A DNA stretch of 20,425 nt, from positions 1-20,425 of the forward strand of contig JAGBZQ010000088.1 in NCBI GenBank assembly GCA_017628165.1, read 5' to 3'. This stretch comes from Kiritimatiellia bacterium. Lineage in GTDB: Bacteria; Verrucomicrobiota; Kiritimatiellia; RFP12; UBA1067. Of the stretch, positions 14,205 through 20,425 are shown in pieces. The translations under genes were made by a program, and so were the position numbers. Under the pieces are notes generated by a model that was not told the origin of the DNA, made no database searches, and saw only the letters and a program-made list of their open reading frames with translations. How positions within the stretch are numbered: the first letter of the stretch is position 1; each line of letters begins with the position of its first letter.

Positions 14205-14683
14205 GACAGGATATAGCTTCAGTATTCGCCAGGTGTGAACGCGTCCGCGCAGGACTTGTCATTGGTTTTTCCGATGAAACGCTGAACGTACTGAAGTCTA
14301 ACCGTCCAGGGGTATGGATGTCCGTTCCTCTTGAAGATGAGCTGCTGTTTGACGACAGCCAGTTTGATGTGGTGATTCTTCACCCGGACGGCGTCAACAA
14401 AGCTCTGATCCGTGAGGTGAACCGTATTCTCAAGCCGGACGGGTTTCTGTTTTTCACCGTCAATGAGCGCACTCGTAAGCAGGATGGTTTCACCGCGCAG
14501 GAGATCTACGGAATCATTCGAGAGGGATTTGATATTCTTGAGCTCAAAAGCCCGAAGTGGTGGCTTTTCGGGCTTGCCGGGCGGACGCTCACGGTTTGCG
14601 CACGTAAGAAGGCGTGGCGTGAGCATAAATCGTTTATCCGTGAAGGGTCTTTGCCATTTACGCCTTTTAGGAGTAGGCCATGA
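14201..14683 (+). CDS. Degenerate SAM-methyltransferase-like protein
   Basis: A 160-residue protein starting in a 4-nt ATGA overlap with hisS. The middle segment FDVVILHPDGVNKALIREVN, then RILKPDGFLFFTV, matches motifs IV-VI of class I methyltransferases of the Methyltransf_11 type. The upstream glycine-rich motif I is reduced to LVIGFSDETLNVLK, with no GxGxG. The first beta-alpha units are shortened, so the protein may bind SAM poorly or not at all. The tail contains KSPKWWLFGLAGRTLTVCAR, the usual final strands. It could be a regulatory or structural relic of a methyltransferase. Translational coupling to hisS and the following Sel1 gene is evident. Confidence 0.65.
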   Translation: MRQDIASVFARCERVRAGLVIGFSDETLNVLKSNRPGVWMSVPLEDELLFDDSQFDVVILHPDGVNKALIREVNRILKPDGFLFFTVNERTRKQDGFTAQEIYGIIREGFDILELKSPKWWLFGLAGRTLTVCARKKAWREHKSFIREGSLPFTPFRSRP

Positions 14684-15894
14684 AGAAGCTTGTTTTGTTT
14701 TTTGCGGCTTTTGCGAGCGCTTTCGCCGCTTTTTCGCAGGAGCTTATAGAGGAGTTTCTCTCTGCGCGTTTTACAGAGAACCCTGTTCGTTATGAGCGTG
14801 CCGCCAAAGCGATGATCGCCGAGGCGGCCGAGGGAAGGGCGCTTCATCAGTTCTTGCTTGCGGCCGTATCTGACGAGCCGACGTATCCTGCCTCTCAGCG
14901 CATTTCAGCGGAGCTTGTGGCGGAGTATCTCAAGGCGAACAGGCGCAGGATCTCTGCCATTGCCGATCAGAAGGAGAATCCTTTGGCGCTTTACATCCTT
15001 TTTCTTGAGAACGGCAACAGCGATTATTTGAAGCGTGCGGCGGAGGGCGATTGCGTTTACGCCCTCAACGAGCTTGGTATGCGTATGATGGACGATGCGC
15101 GGCGCAGGAATTTTGCCGCTTCCACTTCTGGTATTCTGCGCAAATCGTTTTGGTATTTTAGCCGGGCTGCCGAAAAGAATGATGCCGCCGGTTATTACAA
15201 CCGCGGAATATGCTATATGAATGGATATGGCTGCAAGGCGTCCAATGCGGAGGCGTTCTCTGATTTCAGCCGCGCGTCGGAGCTCAATCATCCCGGGGCC
15301 AAGAATATTTTAGGGGAAATGTTTCGCGACGGTGTTTCCGTGGATAAGAGCTCTCAGACCGCCGAGGAGTATTTTGCCGCAAGCGCTAAAACGGGCAACC
15401 CTTACGGATGTTACAATTATGCGATGATGATACTCTCGTCCAATGCCGTGAACAAGGAGGCCTCCAAGGCGGTTAAGATTTTAGAGAGGGCGGCCAGTGC
15501 CCGCTATCCCGAGGCGATGAATGAATATGGAAAGTGCCTTTATAATTCCATCGGTATAGACGCTTCTGTTACAAACAATCACCATCAGGCCGTGGCATGG
15601 TGGTACAACGCCGCGACTGAGCAAAAGTATGCACCGGCAATGGTTTCGCTCGCAACGGCGTTTCTTGACGGCAAGGGTGTGGAGCGTAACGAACTTGCCG
15701 CTATTTCTTGGCTTGAGAAAGCCGCCGCAGAGGGTTTGCCGGCTGCGATGGTGGCCCTTGCGGAGTGTCATGAAAAGGGGCGTGGGAATTTTAAGCCGAG
15801 CCGTTATAACGCCAACTGGTGGCGCACGTGTGCACGCGCTGCGGAGGGGGATAGAAACGCAAAGGTCTGGATCGGATCGCACAAGTTGAAATGA
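14680..15894 (+). CDS. Exported Sel1-repeat protein (paralogue 1)
   Basis: A 404-residue protein starting in an ATGA overlap with the previous gene. MKKLVLFFAAFASAFAAFSQ is a typical signal peptide with cleavage near AFS-QE, so it is probably periplasmic. From about residue 150 to 395 there are roughly six Sel1-like repeats (for example AAGYYNRGICYMNGYGC, GAKNILGEMFRDGVSVD and PAMVSLATAFLDGKGVERN). Sel1 repeats are alpha-solenoids that mediate protein-protein contacts. The N-terminal 130 residues before the repeats are shared with the next gene, so the two are tandem paralogues. Partner and role are unknown; location in an aminoacyl-tRNA synthetase operon gives no clear hint. Confidence 0.88.
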   Translation: MKKLVLFFAAFASAFAAFSQELIEEFLSARFTENPVRYERAAKAMIAEAAEGRALHQFLLAAVSDEPTYPASQRISAELVAEYLKANRRRISAIADQKENPLALYILFLENGNSDYLKRAAEGDCVYALNELGMRMMDDARRRNFAASTSGILRKSFWYFSRAAEKNDAAGYYNRGICYMNGYGCKASNAEAFSDFSRASELNHPGAKNILGEMFRDGVSVDKSSQTAEEYFAASAKTGNPYGCYNYAMMILSSNAVNKEASKAVKILERAASARYPEAMNEYGKCLYNSIGIDASVTNNHHQAVAWWYNAATEQKYAPAMVSLATAFLDGKGVERNELAAISWLEKAAAEGLPAAMVALAECHEKGRGNFKPSRYNANWWRTCARAAEGDRNAKVWIGSHKLK

Positions 15895-16895
15895 GACGAG
15901 TTCTGTTGATACTGTTTGCGGCCGCCGTATGGTTGCCGCTTTATTCGGGTGAGACGAGCTCTGATGCGATTATACGCGTTCTTAACACTCGTGTTGCGGG
16001 GTCTGTCAGCGAGTTTGACAAGGCCGTGGAGAAAATTGCAGTAGACGCGAAAGCCGGCAAGCCGCTTCAGCAGTTTTTGATGGTAATACTCTCGCGCGAG
16101 AAGGATCCTCCTCAGGCGGCCAGACTCTCAGACGATGTTTGTGAGAAGTATGTTAAGGAGTCACGCGGCAAAATCTATTCGATGGCTCGCGAGAAAAACA
16201 ACTCTCTTGCGTGGTATCTGATAGCGCTTGAAAACAACAACAGGAGGATTTTGCGGCATGCCGCCAATCTCGGCAATGTTCAGGCGCTCAACGCATACGC
16301 TACCATGCGCCTTTCCGAGGGTGTTGAAATCGCCGAGTCCAATCCCGAGGCTGCTGCGGTTGCTTTTGCCGAATCTTTTGAAGACTTTACGAAAGCGGCT
16401 GGAATGGGGGATGCAAATGCCCTCAACAGTCTGGCTATTTGCCATCAGAAAGGCTATGGCTGTGAAAAGAGCGAGACTGCGGCGTTTAAGTATTTTGCAA
16501 AAGCGGCGGAGCTCAGGCATCCCGAAGCGGTAAACAATATGGGGAGGTTTTATCGTGAGGGGGTCGTGGTCAAGAAGAATCTGGCTTCGGCGCTTAAGTG
16601 TTTCGAGATAAGTTCGTCCATGGGTAATTCGTGGGGCGCCGTAAATTATGCATCGCAGCTTATTCTTGGCGAAGGCTGCAAGAAAGATTCAAAGAAGGCG
16701 GTAGCGCTCCTTGAATCGTTTGCTCGCGAGGGCAAAAGTGAAGTGATGGATTTTCTTTCGTCGTGCTACGAGCGCGGGCTTGGCGATATCAAGAGTGATT
16801 CCTATCTTTCGCTCGTGTGGAAGCTTCGTGCAAAAGCTGCGCGCGGAGATGAGAACGCTGCAAAATGGTTAAAGTCCAACAAGGCTGAATTATGA
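15891..16895 (+). CDS. Exported Sel1-repeat protein (paralogue 2)
   Basis: A 334-residue protein starting in an ATGA overlap with paralogue 1. MRRVLLILFAAAVWLPLYSG is a signal peptide with likely cleavage near YSG-ET. The N-terminal part (LQQFLMVILSREKDPPQAAR, then NSLAWYLIALENNN) parallels the corresponding LHQFLLAAVSDEPTYPASQR and NPLALYILFLENGN of paralogue 1. Sel1 repeats follow (ANALNSLAICHQKGYGCEKS, HPEAVNNMGRFYREGVVVKK, and one ending SCYERGLGDI). It is about 70 residues shorter than its neighbour because the penultimate repeat is absent. Probably periplasmic and a scaffold; specific function unknown. Confidence 0.87.
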   Translation: MRRVLLILFAAAVWLPLYSGETSSDAIIRVLNTRVAGSVSEFDKAVEKIAVDAKAGKPLQQFLMVILSREKDPPQAARLSDDVCEKYVKESRGKIYSMAREKNNSLAWYLIALENNNRRILRHAANLGNVQALNAYATMRLSEGVEIAESNPEAAAVAFAESFEDFTKAAGMGDANALNSLAICHQKGYGCEKSETAAFKYFAKAAELRHPEAVNNMGRFYREGVVVKKNLASALKCFEISSSMGNSWGAVNYASQLILGEGCKKDSKKAVALLESFAREGKSEVMDFLSSCYERGLGDIKSDSYLSLVWKLRAKAARGDENAAKWLKSNKAEL

Positions 16896-17671
16896 AGATT
16901 CTGATGATTGGCGATATAGTCGGCTCTCCGGGGCGTAAGATTTTCAAGCGCGAAATTCCGCGCATCAAGCGGGAGATGGGCGTGAATGCCGTGATAGCCA
17001 ATGCAGAGAACTGTGCGGCAGGCTCTGGTATCACGGCGGCTTTGGCCAAGGAGCTTTTCGAGGCTGGCGCCGATGCTATCACGCTCGGGGATCACACTTG
17101 GGGGCAGAAGGAGTTTGCAGGGCAGATTGATTCTGTGGATAAGCTTGTAAGGCCTTTGAATTTTCCGTCTGAATGCCCGGGGAAAGGATGGCGCATTGTG
17201 ACGATGCCCACATTTCGGTTCGCCGTTATAAATGCCCTTGGGCGTGTATTCATGACTCCTTCGGACTGCCCGTTCAAGGCGATTGACCGTGCATTGCAGG
17301 AGATACCGAAGGATATTCCCGTTTTTGTGGATTTTCATGCTGAAGCTACGAGCGAGAAGATCACAATGGGTTATTATCTCGACGGTCGGGTCACGGCCGT
17401 TGCGGGGACGCATACACATGTTCAGACGTCGGATTCCGTTGTTCTGCCTAAAGGGACGGCATACATCACGGATCTTGGAATGTCAGGTCCTTACGTCAGT
17501 TCCATCGGGCGCGATTTGAAGCCTGTGACGAAGAAGTTCATTTCGGGGATGCCTGCACGTTTTGAAGTGGCGGACGGGCCTTCTGTGCTGGAGGGTGCAG
17601 TAATCGAATTTGATCCTGCTACGAAAAAGGCTTTTTCTGTGGAGGCGCTTCGCATCAGGGAGGTGCTCTAA
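16892..17671 (+). CDS. ymdB: YmdB-family metallophosphoesterase
   Basis: A 259-residue cytoplasmic protein, the usual length for the YmdB (TIGR00282) family, starting in an ATGA overlap with the Sel1 gene. Bacillus YmdB is a 2',3'-cyclic nucleotide phosphodiesterase affecting biofilm and sporulation decisions. Metal-ligand positions are visible: Asp8 in MIGDIVGSPGR, Glu39-Asn40 in NAEN, His in DFHAEATSEK, and GTHTHVQT. The usual Asn67 of GNHTWD is Asp here (GDHTWG); as I recall, this variant occurs in other members, so activity is probably kept. The HAD gene begins 2 nt after its stop. In many bacteria ymdB neighbours rny; that gene is not here. Confidence 0.92.
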   Translation: MKILMIGDIVGSPGRKIFKREIPRIKREMGVNAVIANAENCAAGSGITAALAKELFEAGADAITLGDHTWGQKEFAGQIDSVDKLVRPLNFPSECPGKGWRIVTMPTFRFAVINALGRVFMTPSDCPFKAIDRALQEIPKDIPVFVDFHAEATSEKITMGYYLDGRVTAVAGTHTHVQTSDSVVLPKGTAYITDLGMSGPYVSSIGRDLKPVTKKFISGMPARFEVADGPSVLEGAVIEFDPATKKAFSVEALRIREVL

Positions 17672-17672
17672 G

Positions 17673-18293
17673 ATGTTTATCGTCTGGGATTGGAACGGCA
17701 CGCTCCTTGACGATAATCATGCTTCATTGAGGGCTCTTAACACTATACTTTCGCGTCGTTCTCTCCCAACTGTGGATCTTGATTATTACCGTCGCAACTT
17801 TGCGTTTCCCGTGGCGAACTTTTACGAGCAACTTGGCGTTAGGATCAAGGACGAGGATTGGGATGCTCTTGCCGAGGAGTATCATGACGCTTATCATGAA
17901 TCCTCGTTGAGCCTTGCGCCTGATGCTCGCGATGCCCTTGCTCTTGCGGCCGCATCCTCTGTTCCGCAAGCGGTAGTTTCGGCCATGCGCGAGGATTATC
18001 TCGTCTCTGATATGGACAAGTTCGGTATTAGAGATTTTTTTCATAGCGTTCTCGGGACGGATAATCTTGACGGATGCTCAAAGCTTTCGCGAATGAAGGA
18101 TTTTGCATCGCAGGTGGGGGATCGAAAATTCGTGGTGATAGGCGATTCGCTGCACGATTGGGAGGTTGCGGAGGAAATTGGTGCAAAATGCGTATTTTAC
18201 GGAGGTGGGAGCCATGCTCCTTCGCGATTAAGGCATCTCGGTCCAGTGGCAGAAACACTTTGCAAAGCGGTACGCTTGGCGATTGGGGAATAA
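17673..18293 (+). CDS. HAD-superfamily phosphatase (phosphoglycolate phosphatase-like)
   Basis: A 206-residue cytoplasmic HAD hydrolase, last gene of the operon. The start at 17673 (MFIVWDWNGTLLDD) is chosen because AGGGAGG (17657-17663) lies 9 nt upstream and the HAD motif I begins at the family-typical position. Nucleophile is Asp6. The second Asp of the DxD motif is Asn8 (DWNGT), a variant common in this subfamily. Motif II is PQAVVSAM, motif III Lys lies in SKLSRMKDFA, and motif IV is VIGDSLHDWEVA. The cap is helical (residues 15-85). Substrate unknown; small phosphorylated metabolites such as phosphoglycolate or a nucleotide are typical. Confidence 0.88.
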   Translation: MFIVWDWNGTLLDDNHASLRALNTILSRRSLPTVDLDYYRRNFAFPVANFYEQLGVRIKDEDWDALAEEYHDAYHESSLSLAPDARDALALAAASSVPQAVVSAMREDYLVSDMDKFGIRDFFHSVLGTDNLDGCSKLSRMKDFASQVGDRKFVVIGDSLHDWEVAEEIGAKCVFYGGGSHAPSRLRHLGPVAETLCKAVRLAIGE

Positions 18294-18358
18294 AGAGAGG
18301 GTGCGGCAAAGCGTGGATTTTGGCCCTATTTCAAAAAATGAAAGAATCTGCGTGTCCT

Positions 18359-19492
18359 TTATGCTTCCCGTTTCCCTTCCTTTGCCGACTGGCGGCGGTA
18401 TTCGCGCATGGTCATGCCGGTTCGCTTCAGGAAGAACCGCTTTGCGTATCCGTCCGATTCGTATCCGCTGCGCTCCACCACCATCGCGATGGGAAGTGTG
18501 TTGCTCGACAGGAGTTCGCGCATTTTCTGTAGACGTATTTCATGGATTTCGTCTAGGATTGAACGGCCCGTTTCCTTTCTGAACCGGCTTGTCGCAAGCG
18601 CGCGCGAGCAGTTCATTTCGGCGGCGATGGCGTCAATGGAAAGTCCTGGCTCGCAAGCGTGACGCCTGATGAACTCGCGCGCACGGCGCACACGTGCGCT
18701 GACTCCAGGAGTTGTGTCCGTGGAGCCGCGACGCACGATGCGCAGCGGGCCATAGTATTCGGTGCGTACGCTTGTGCCGTTGTCGATTTCCTCCGCGAGC
18801 ATCTGGGCCATGCGCCATCCCGCGCCCTCGAAATCAGGTTCAACGCTAGTGATTCCTGGCTTGACGGCCTCGCAATAGGCTTCGTCGTTGTCGATTCCGA
18901 CGATGCGCACTTCATCGGGCACTGAAAGCCCCACCTTTGTCGCTGCGTTATATGCCTCCATGGCGCAATAGTCGTTCGCACCGAGTATGCCACACGGTTT
19001 AGGCAAATCCCTTAGCTTCTCTTCGAGAGACGCGAGCGCCAACGTGACAAGCGTCTGCCCGGCAGCGGCCGTATCGGACTTGAATCGTCTGAATCGCTCC
19101 TTGTCCCAGTGTACGTCTTTGCCAGTGCCGAGGTAGGCATAGGACTTGCATCCGCATCGCAGGAGATCCTTGGAGGCCAATGCAGCGGAGGCTGCGGAAT
19201 CGTGCAGAAGGCACGGATGTTCTTTCGACGGCCTTTCGGGGTTCTGGTCGAGGTAGATGGTCGGGATTCCCCTGAAGACGTTGTCGGGCGCACTCGCCGT
19301 GTTCATTGCGCGATCCACAAGACAGCCGATGGGTGCCCATGTTTTCAGTGCTCGGCGGATATCCGAGGCGGTCGCGAATCTCTCCACGACCTGCACGAAC
19401 CAGTCGCGCTCCTGTGCAAAGCGGTGGACGCCCGAGAGCTTCTGCAGCCAGCTCTTGCGCGTTGTGGATTGGAAAAAAAGGACGGTTTTCAT
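18359..19492 (-). CDS. XylR-type regulator (LacI-like sensor plus AraC DNA-binding domain)
   Basis: A 377-residue transcription regulator. The N-terminal 270 residues form a LacI/GalR-like periplasmic-binding fold (TVLFFQSTTRKSWLQKLSGV, IPTIYLDQNPE, GILGANDYCAMEAYNAATKV, then EVRIVGIDNDEAYCEAVKPG, ITSVEPDF). The last 100 residues are an AraC-type double helix-turn-helix (LSIDAIAAEMNCSRALATSR onward, ending GMTMREYRR). This order is that of E. coli XylR, a sugar-sensing activator. The start at 19492 is preferred over the ATG at 19501, because a TATACT (-10) ends directly next to 19501 and would place the transcript start downstream of it. It diverges from the DUF5107 gene and is the likely regulator of it. 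Confidence 0.92.
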   Translation of the reverse strand: MKTVLFFQSTTRKSWLQKLSGVHRFAQERDWFVQVVERFATASDIRRALKTWAPIGCLVDRAMNTASAPDNVFRGIPTIYLDQNPERPSKEHPCLLHDSAASAALASKDLLRCGCKSYAYLGTGKDVHWDKERFRRFKSDTAAAGQTLVTLALASLEEKLRDLPKPCGILGANDYCAMEAYNAATKVGLSVPDEVRIVGIDNDEAYCEAVKPGITSVEPDFEGAGWRMAQMLAEEIDNGTSVRTEYYGPLRIVRRGSTDTTPGVSARVRRAREFIRRHACEPGLSIDAIAAEMNCSRALATSRFRKETGRSILDEIHEIRLQKMRELLSSNTLPIAMVVERSGYESDGYAKRFFLKRTGMTMREYRRQSAKEGKREA

Positions 19493-19501
19493 CGTGTGCA
19501 T

Positions 19502-19507
19502 AGTATA
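19502..19507 (-). promoter_or_regulatory. -10 element of the XylR-type regulator
   Basis: TATACT on the minus strand (19507-19502), inside the perfect palindrome TAGTATACTA (19501-19510). It ends 9 nt before the preferred ATG at 19492, so the mRNA would be nearly leaderless. No TG extension and no clear -35 were seen. Confidence 0.5.
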
Positions 19508-19515
19508 CTAAAAAT

Positions 19516-19545
19516 TTTGTCCGATTGACTATATTTTATTTGTCC
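19516..19545. promoter_or_regulatory. Candidate operator: TTTGTCC direct repeat
   Basis: TTTGTCC occurs at 19516-19522 and 19539-19545 with starts 23 bp apart in the 100-bp region between the regulator and the DUF5107 gene. Bases beyond the heptamers also partly agree. AraC-type proteins typically bind direct repeats about two turns apart, so this is a plausible site for the divergent regulator. Confidence 0.4.
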
Positions 19546-19573
19546 TATGGGATAACACATCGAGCAGGCGTCT

Positions 19574-19582
19574 TGGTAAAAT
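19574..19582 (+). promoter_or_regulatory. Extended -10 promoter of the DUF5107 gene
   Basis: TGG TAAAAT (19574-19582) is an extended -10 with no recognisable -35, fitting an activator-dependent promoter. It ends 10 nt before the ATG at 19593 and no Shine-Dalgarno lies between, giving a predicted leader of about 4 nt. Confidence 0.5.
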
Positions 19583-19592
19583 ATAGCCAAAT

Positions 19593-20425
19593 ATGAAAAC
19601 GAAAAACACTCTGATTATTGCGATCCTTGCATTGTCCGCTTTGGCATCCGCCTACTCTGGCGAGGTGTCGATGAAGGAAGACACGATCGTCCTTCCGACG
19701 TATGCGCCGGGAGGCTACGACAAGACTCCGCTTTTCTATACCGGGCGCGTCTACCAGGGCGCGCAAGGGCGCGTCTACCCGTATCCGATGCAGGACGTGC
19801 TGCACGACGAGAAGTTCGACGAGACGTACAAGTACCTGACGCTCGAGAATGACTGGTTGCAGATGGGGCTTCTACCCGAGCATGGCGGGCATCTCCTCAA
19901 CTTCACGGACAAGGCGACCGGATTCGAGACGTTCTACCGCCAGCATGTCATAAAGCCTGCGCTCATCGGAATGCTCGGCGCGTGGATATCCGGCGGCGTC
20001 GAATGGAACTTCCCGCACCACCACCGCGCGACGACGGCGATGCCAATTGACTGGAGGCTTGTCGCAAACTCAGACGGATCGAAGACGATCTGGATCGGCG
20101 AGACGGAGCTCAGGCGCCGCCTCAAGTGGACGATAGGTCTTTCGTTCCTCCCCGACCGCGCGGTCCTGAAGGCGGAGAACGTCTTCATGAACCGCCAGCC
20201 GTGGATCGAATCGATGATTTACTGGGCAAACGTGTCCGTCCACTGCGATGAGAACTACCAGATTCTCTTTCCGCCGTCCATGCACGTCGGCTTCGACCAC
20301 CACAAGAACTACTGGACGAGCTATCCTATCGGACCGCGCAAGGAGGAAATCGAGCTTCTTCCTTCTCAGCGTTCCAAATACGCGAACGACATCGAAGGTA
20401 TGATGGATTTGAGCTGGTGGAAGAA
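19593..20425 (+). CDS. Exported DUF5107 protein, truncated by the window edge
   Basis: An open frame of 277 codons running off the right edge. MKTKNTLIIAILALSALASA is a signal peptide. The mature part contains the DUF5107 pattern: LTLENDWLQMGLLPEHGGHL, then LNFTDKATGFETFYRQHVIK, then ISGGVEWNFPHHHR, followed by beta-strand repeats such as RAVLKAENVFMNRQPWIESM. DUF5107 proteins are large, often followed by TPR repeats, and occur in carbohydrate-use loci of Bacteroidota and PVC bacteria; they resemble galactose-mutarotase-fold proteins. The exact activity is not known to me. It diverges from a XylR-type regulator and probably responds to a sugar. The missing C-terminal part prevents a full domain call. 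Confidence 0.85.
   Translation, partial: MKTKNTLIIAILALSALASAYSGEVSMKEDTIVLPTYAPGGYDKTPLFYTGRVYQGAQGRVYPYPMQDVLHDEKFDETYKYLTLENDWLQMGLLPEHGGHLLNFTDKATGFETFYRQHVIKPALIGMLGAWISGGVEWNFPHHHRATTAMPIDWRLVANSDGSKTIWIGETELRRRLKWTIGLSFLPDRAVLKAENVFMNRQPWIESMIYWANVSVHCDENYQILFPPSMHVGFDHHKNYWTSYPIGPRKEEIELLPSQRSKYANDIEGMMDLSWWK

Noticed and set aside
17088..17102. Asp in place of the metal-ligand Asn67 in the YmdB-family protein
   Set aside because: The other ligands are intact, and as I recall GDH variants occur in other members of this family, so it is not evidence of inactivation.
17610..17672. An upstream ATG start for the HAD phosphatase overlapping ymdB
   Set aside because: The added 21 residues are Arg-rich and precede the HAD motif I unusually far. 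The ATG at 17673 has AGGGAGG at good spacing.
17688..17702. DxN instead of DxD in the HAD phosphatase motif I
   Set aside because: DWNGTLL is a frequent form in this HAD subfamily as I recall it, so it is not treated as unusual.
18294..18358. Possible bidirectional terminator between the convergent HAD and regulator genes
   Set aside because: No stem of useful length followed by a T run could be found in either direction.
19493..19501. The first ATG of the XylR-type regulator
   Set aside because: It abuts the -10 element, so transcription would begin downstream of it. The next Met, three codons on, fits both promoter and family start.

Overview
The window is about 20.4 kb of compact, moderately GC-rich bacterial DNA with almost no non-coding space. 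No rRNA, tRNA, insertion sequence, phage gene or CRISPR array was seen. Secreted DUF1080 and DUF5107 carbohydrate-related proteins, a XylR-type regulator, paired secreted Sel1-repeat proteins and a type III secretion translocon suggest a member of the Verrucomicrobiota / Kiritimatiellota / Lentisphaerota group, perhaps host- or gut-associated. This placement is inference from gene content and has not been tested.

Layout. (1) 1-5068: a possible minus-strand gene start at the left edge, then an exported protein with two class I amidotransferase-like (BPL_N) domains, an AbgT-family transporter and a YitT-family membrane protein. (2) 5216-6442: an exported DUF1080 protein, a probable decayed DUF1080 fragment, and the L-fucose mutarotase FucU. 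(3) 6414-6977, minus strand: an ECF-type sigma factor divergent from the next block. (4) 7100-11183: a six-gene plus-strand operon that looks like a type III secretion translocon cassette. It holds a small unknown protein, a repeat/coiled-coil protein, a LcrH/SycD-type TPR chaperone, a YopB/EspD/SseC-like two-hydrophobic-segment translocator, an SseD/EspB-like single-segment protein and a 195-residue EspA/SseB-like candidate. No needle, ring, export-gate or ATPase gene is visible. (5) 11230-18293: a housekeeping operon of proS, hisS, a degenerate methyltransferase-like gene, two Sel1 paralogues, a YmdB-family phosphodiesterase and a HAD phosphatase. Four consecutive junctions are 4-nt ATGA overlaps. 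(6) 18359-20425: a XylR-type regulator divergent from a DUF5107 gene that runs off the right edge.

The most notable item is the translocon cassette. Its order resembles the sseA-sseB-sscA-sseC-sseD stretch of Salmonella SPI-2, and the adjacent sigma factor recalls HrpL control of plant-pathogen type III systems. Two other patterns stand out. Four genes have a -10 element only 7-10 nt before the start codon and lack a usable Shine-Dalgarno, which suggests near-leaderless mRNAs, whereas the translocon genes mostly have good Shine-Dalgarno sequences. The first large protein is an internal tandem duplication with two complete Cys/His/Glu triads and two triad-less partner domains.
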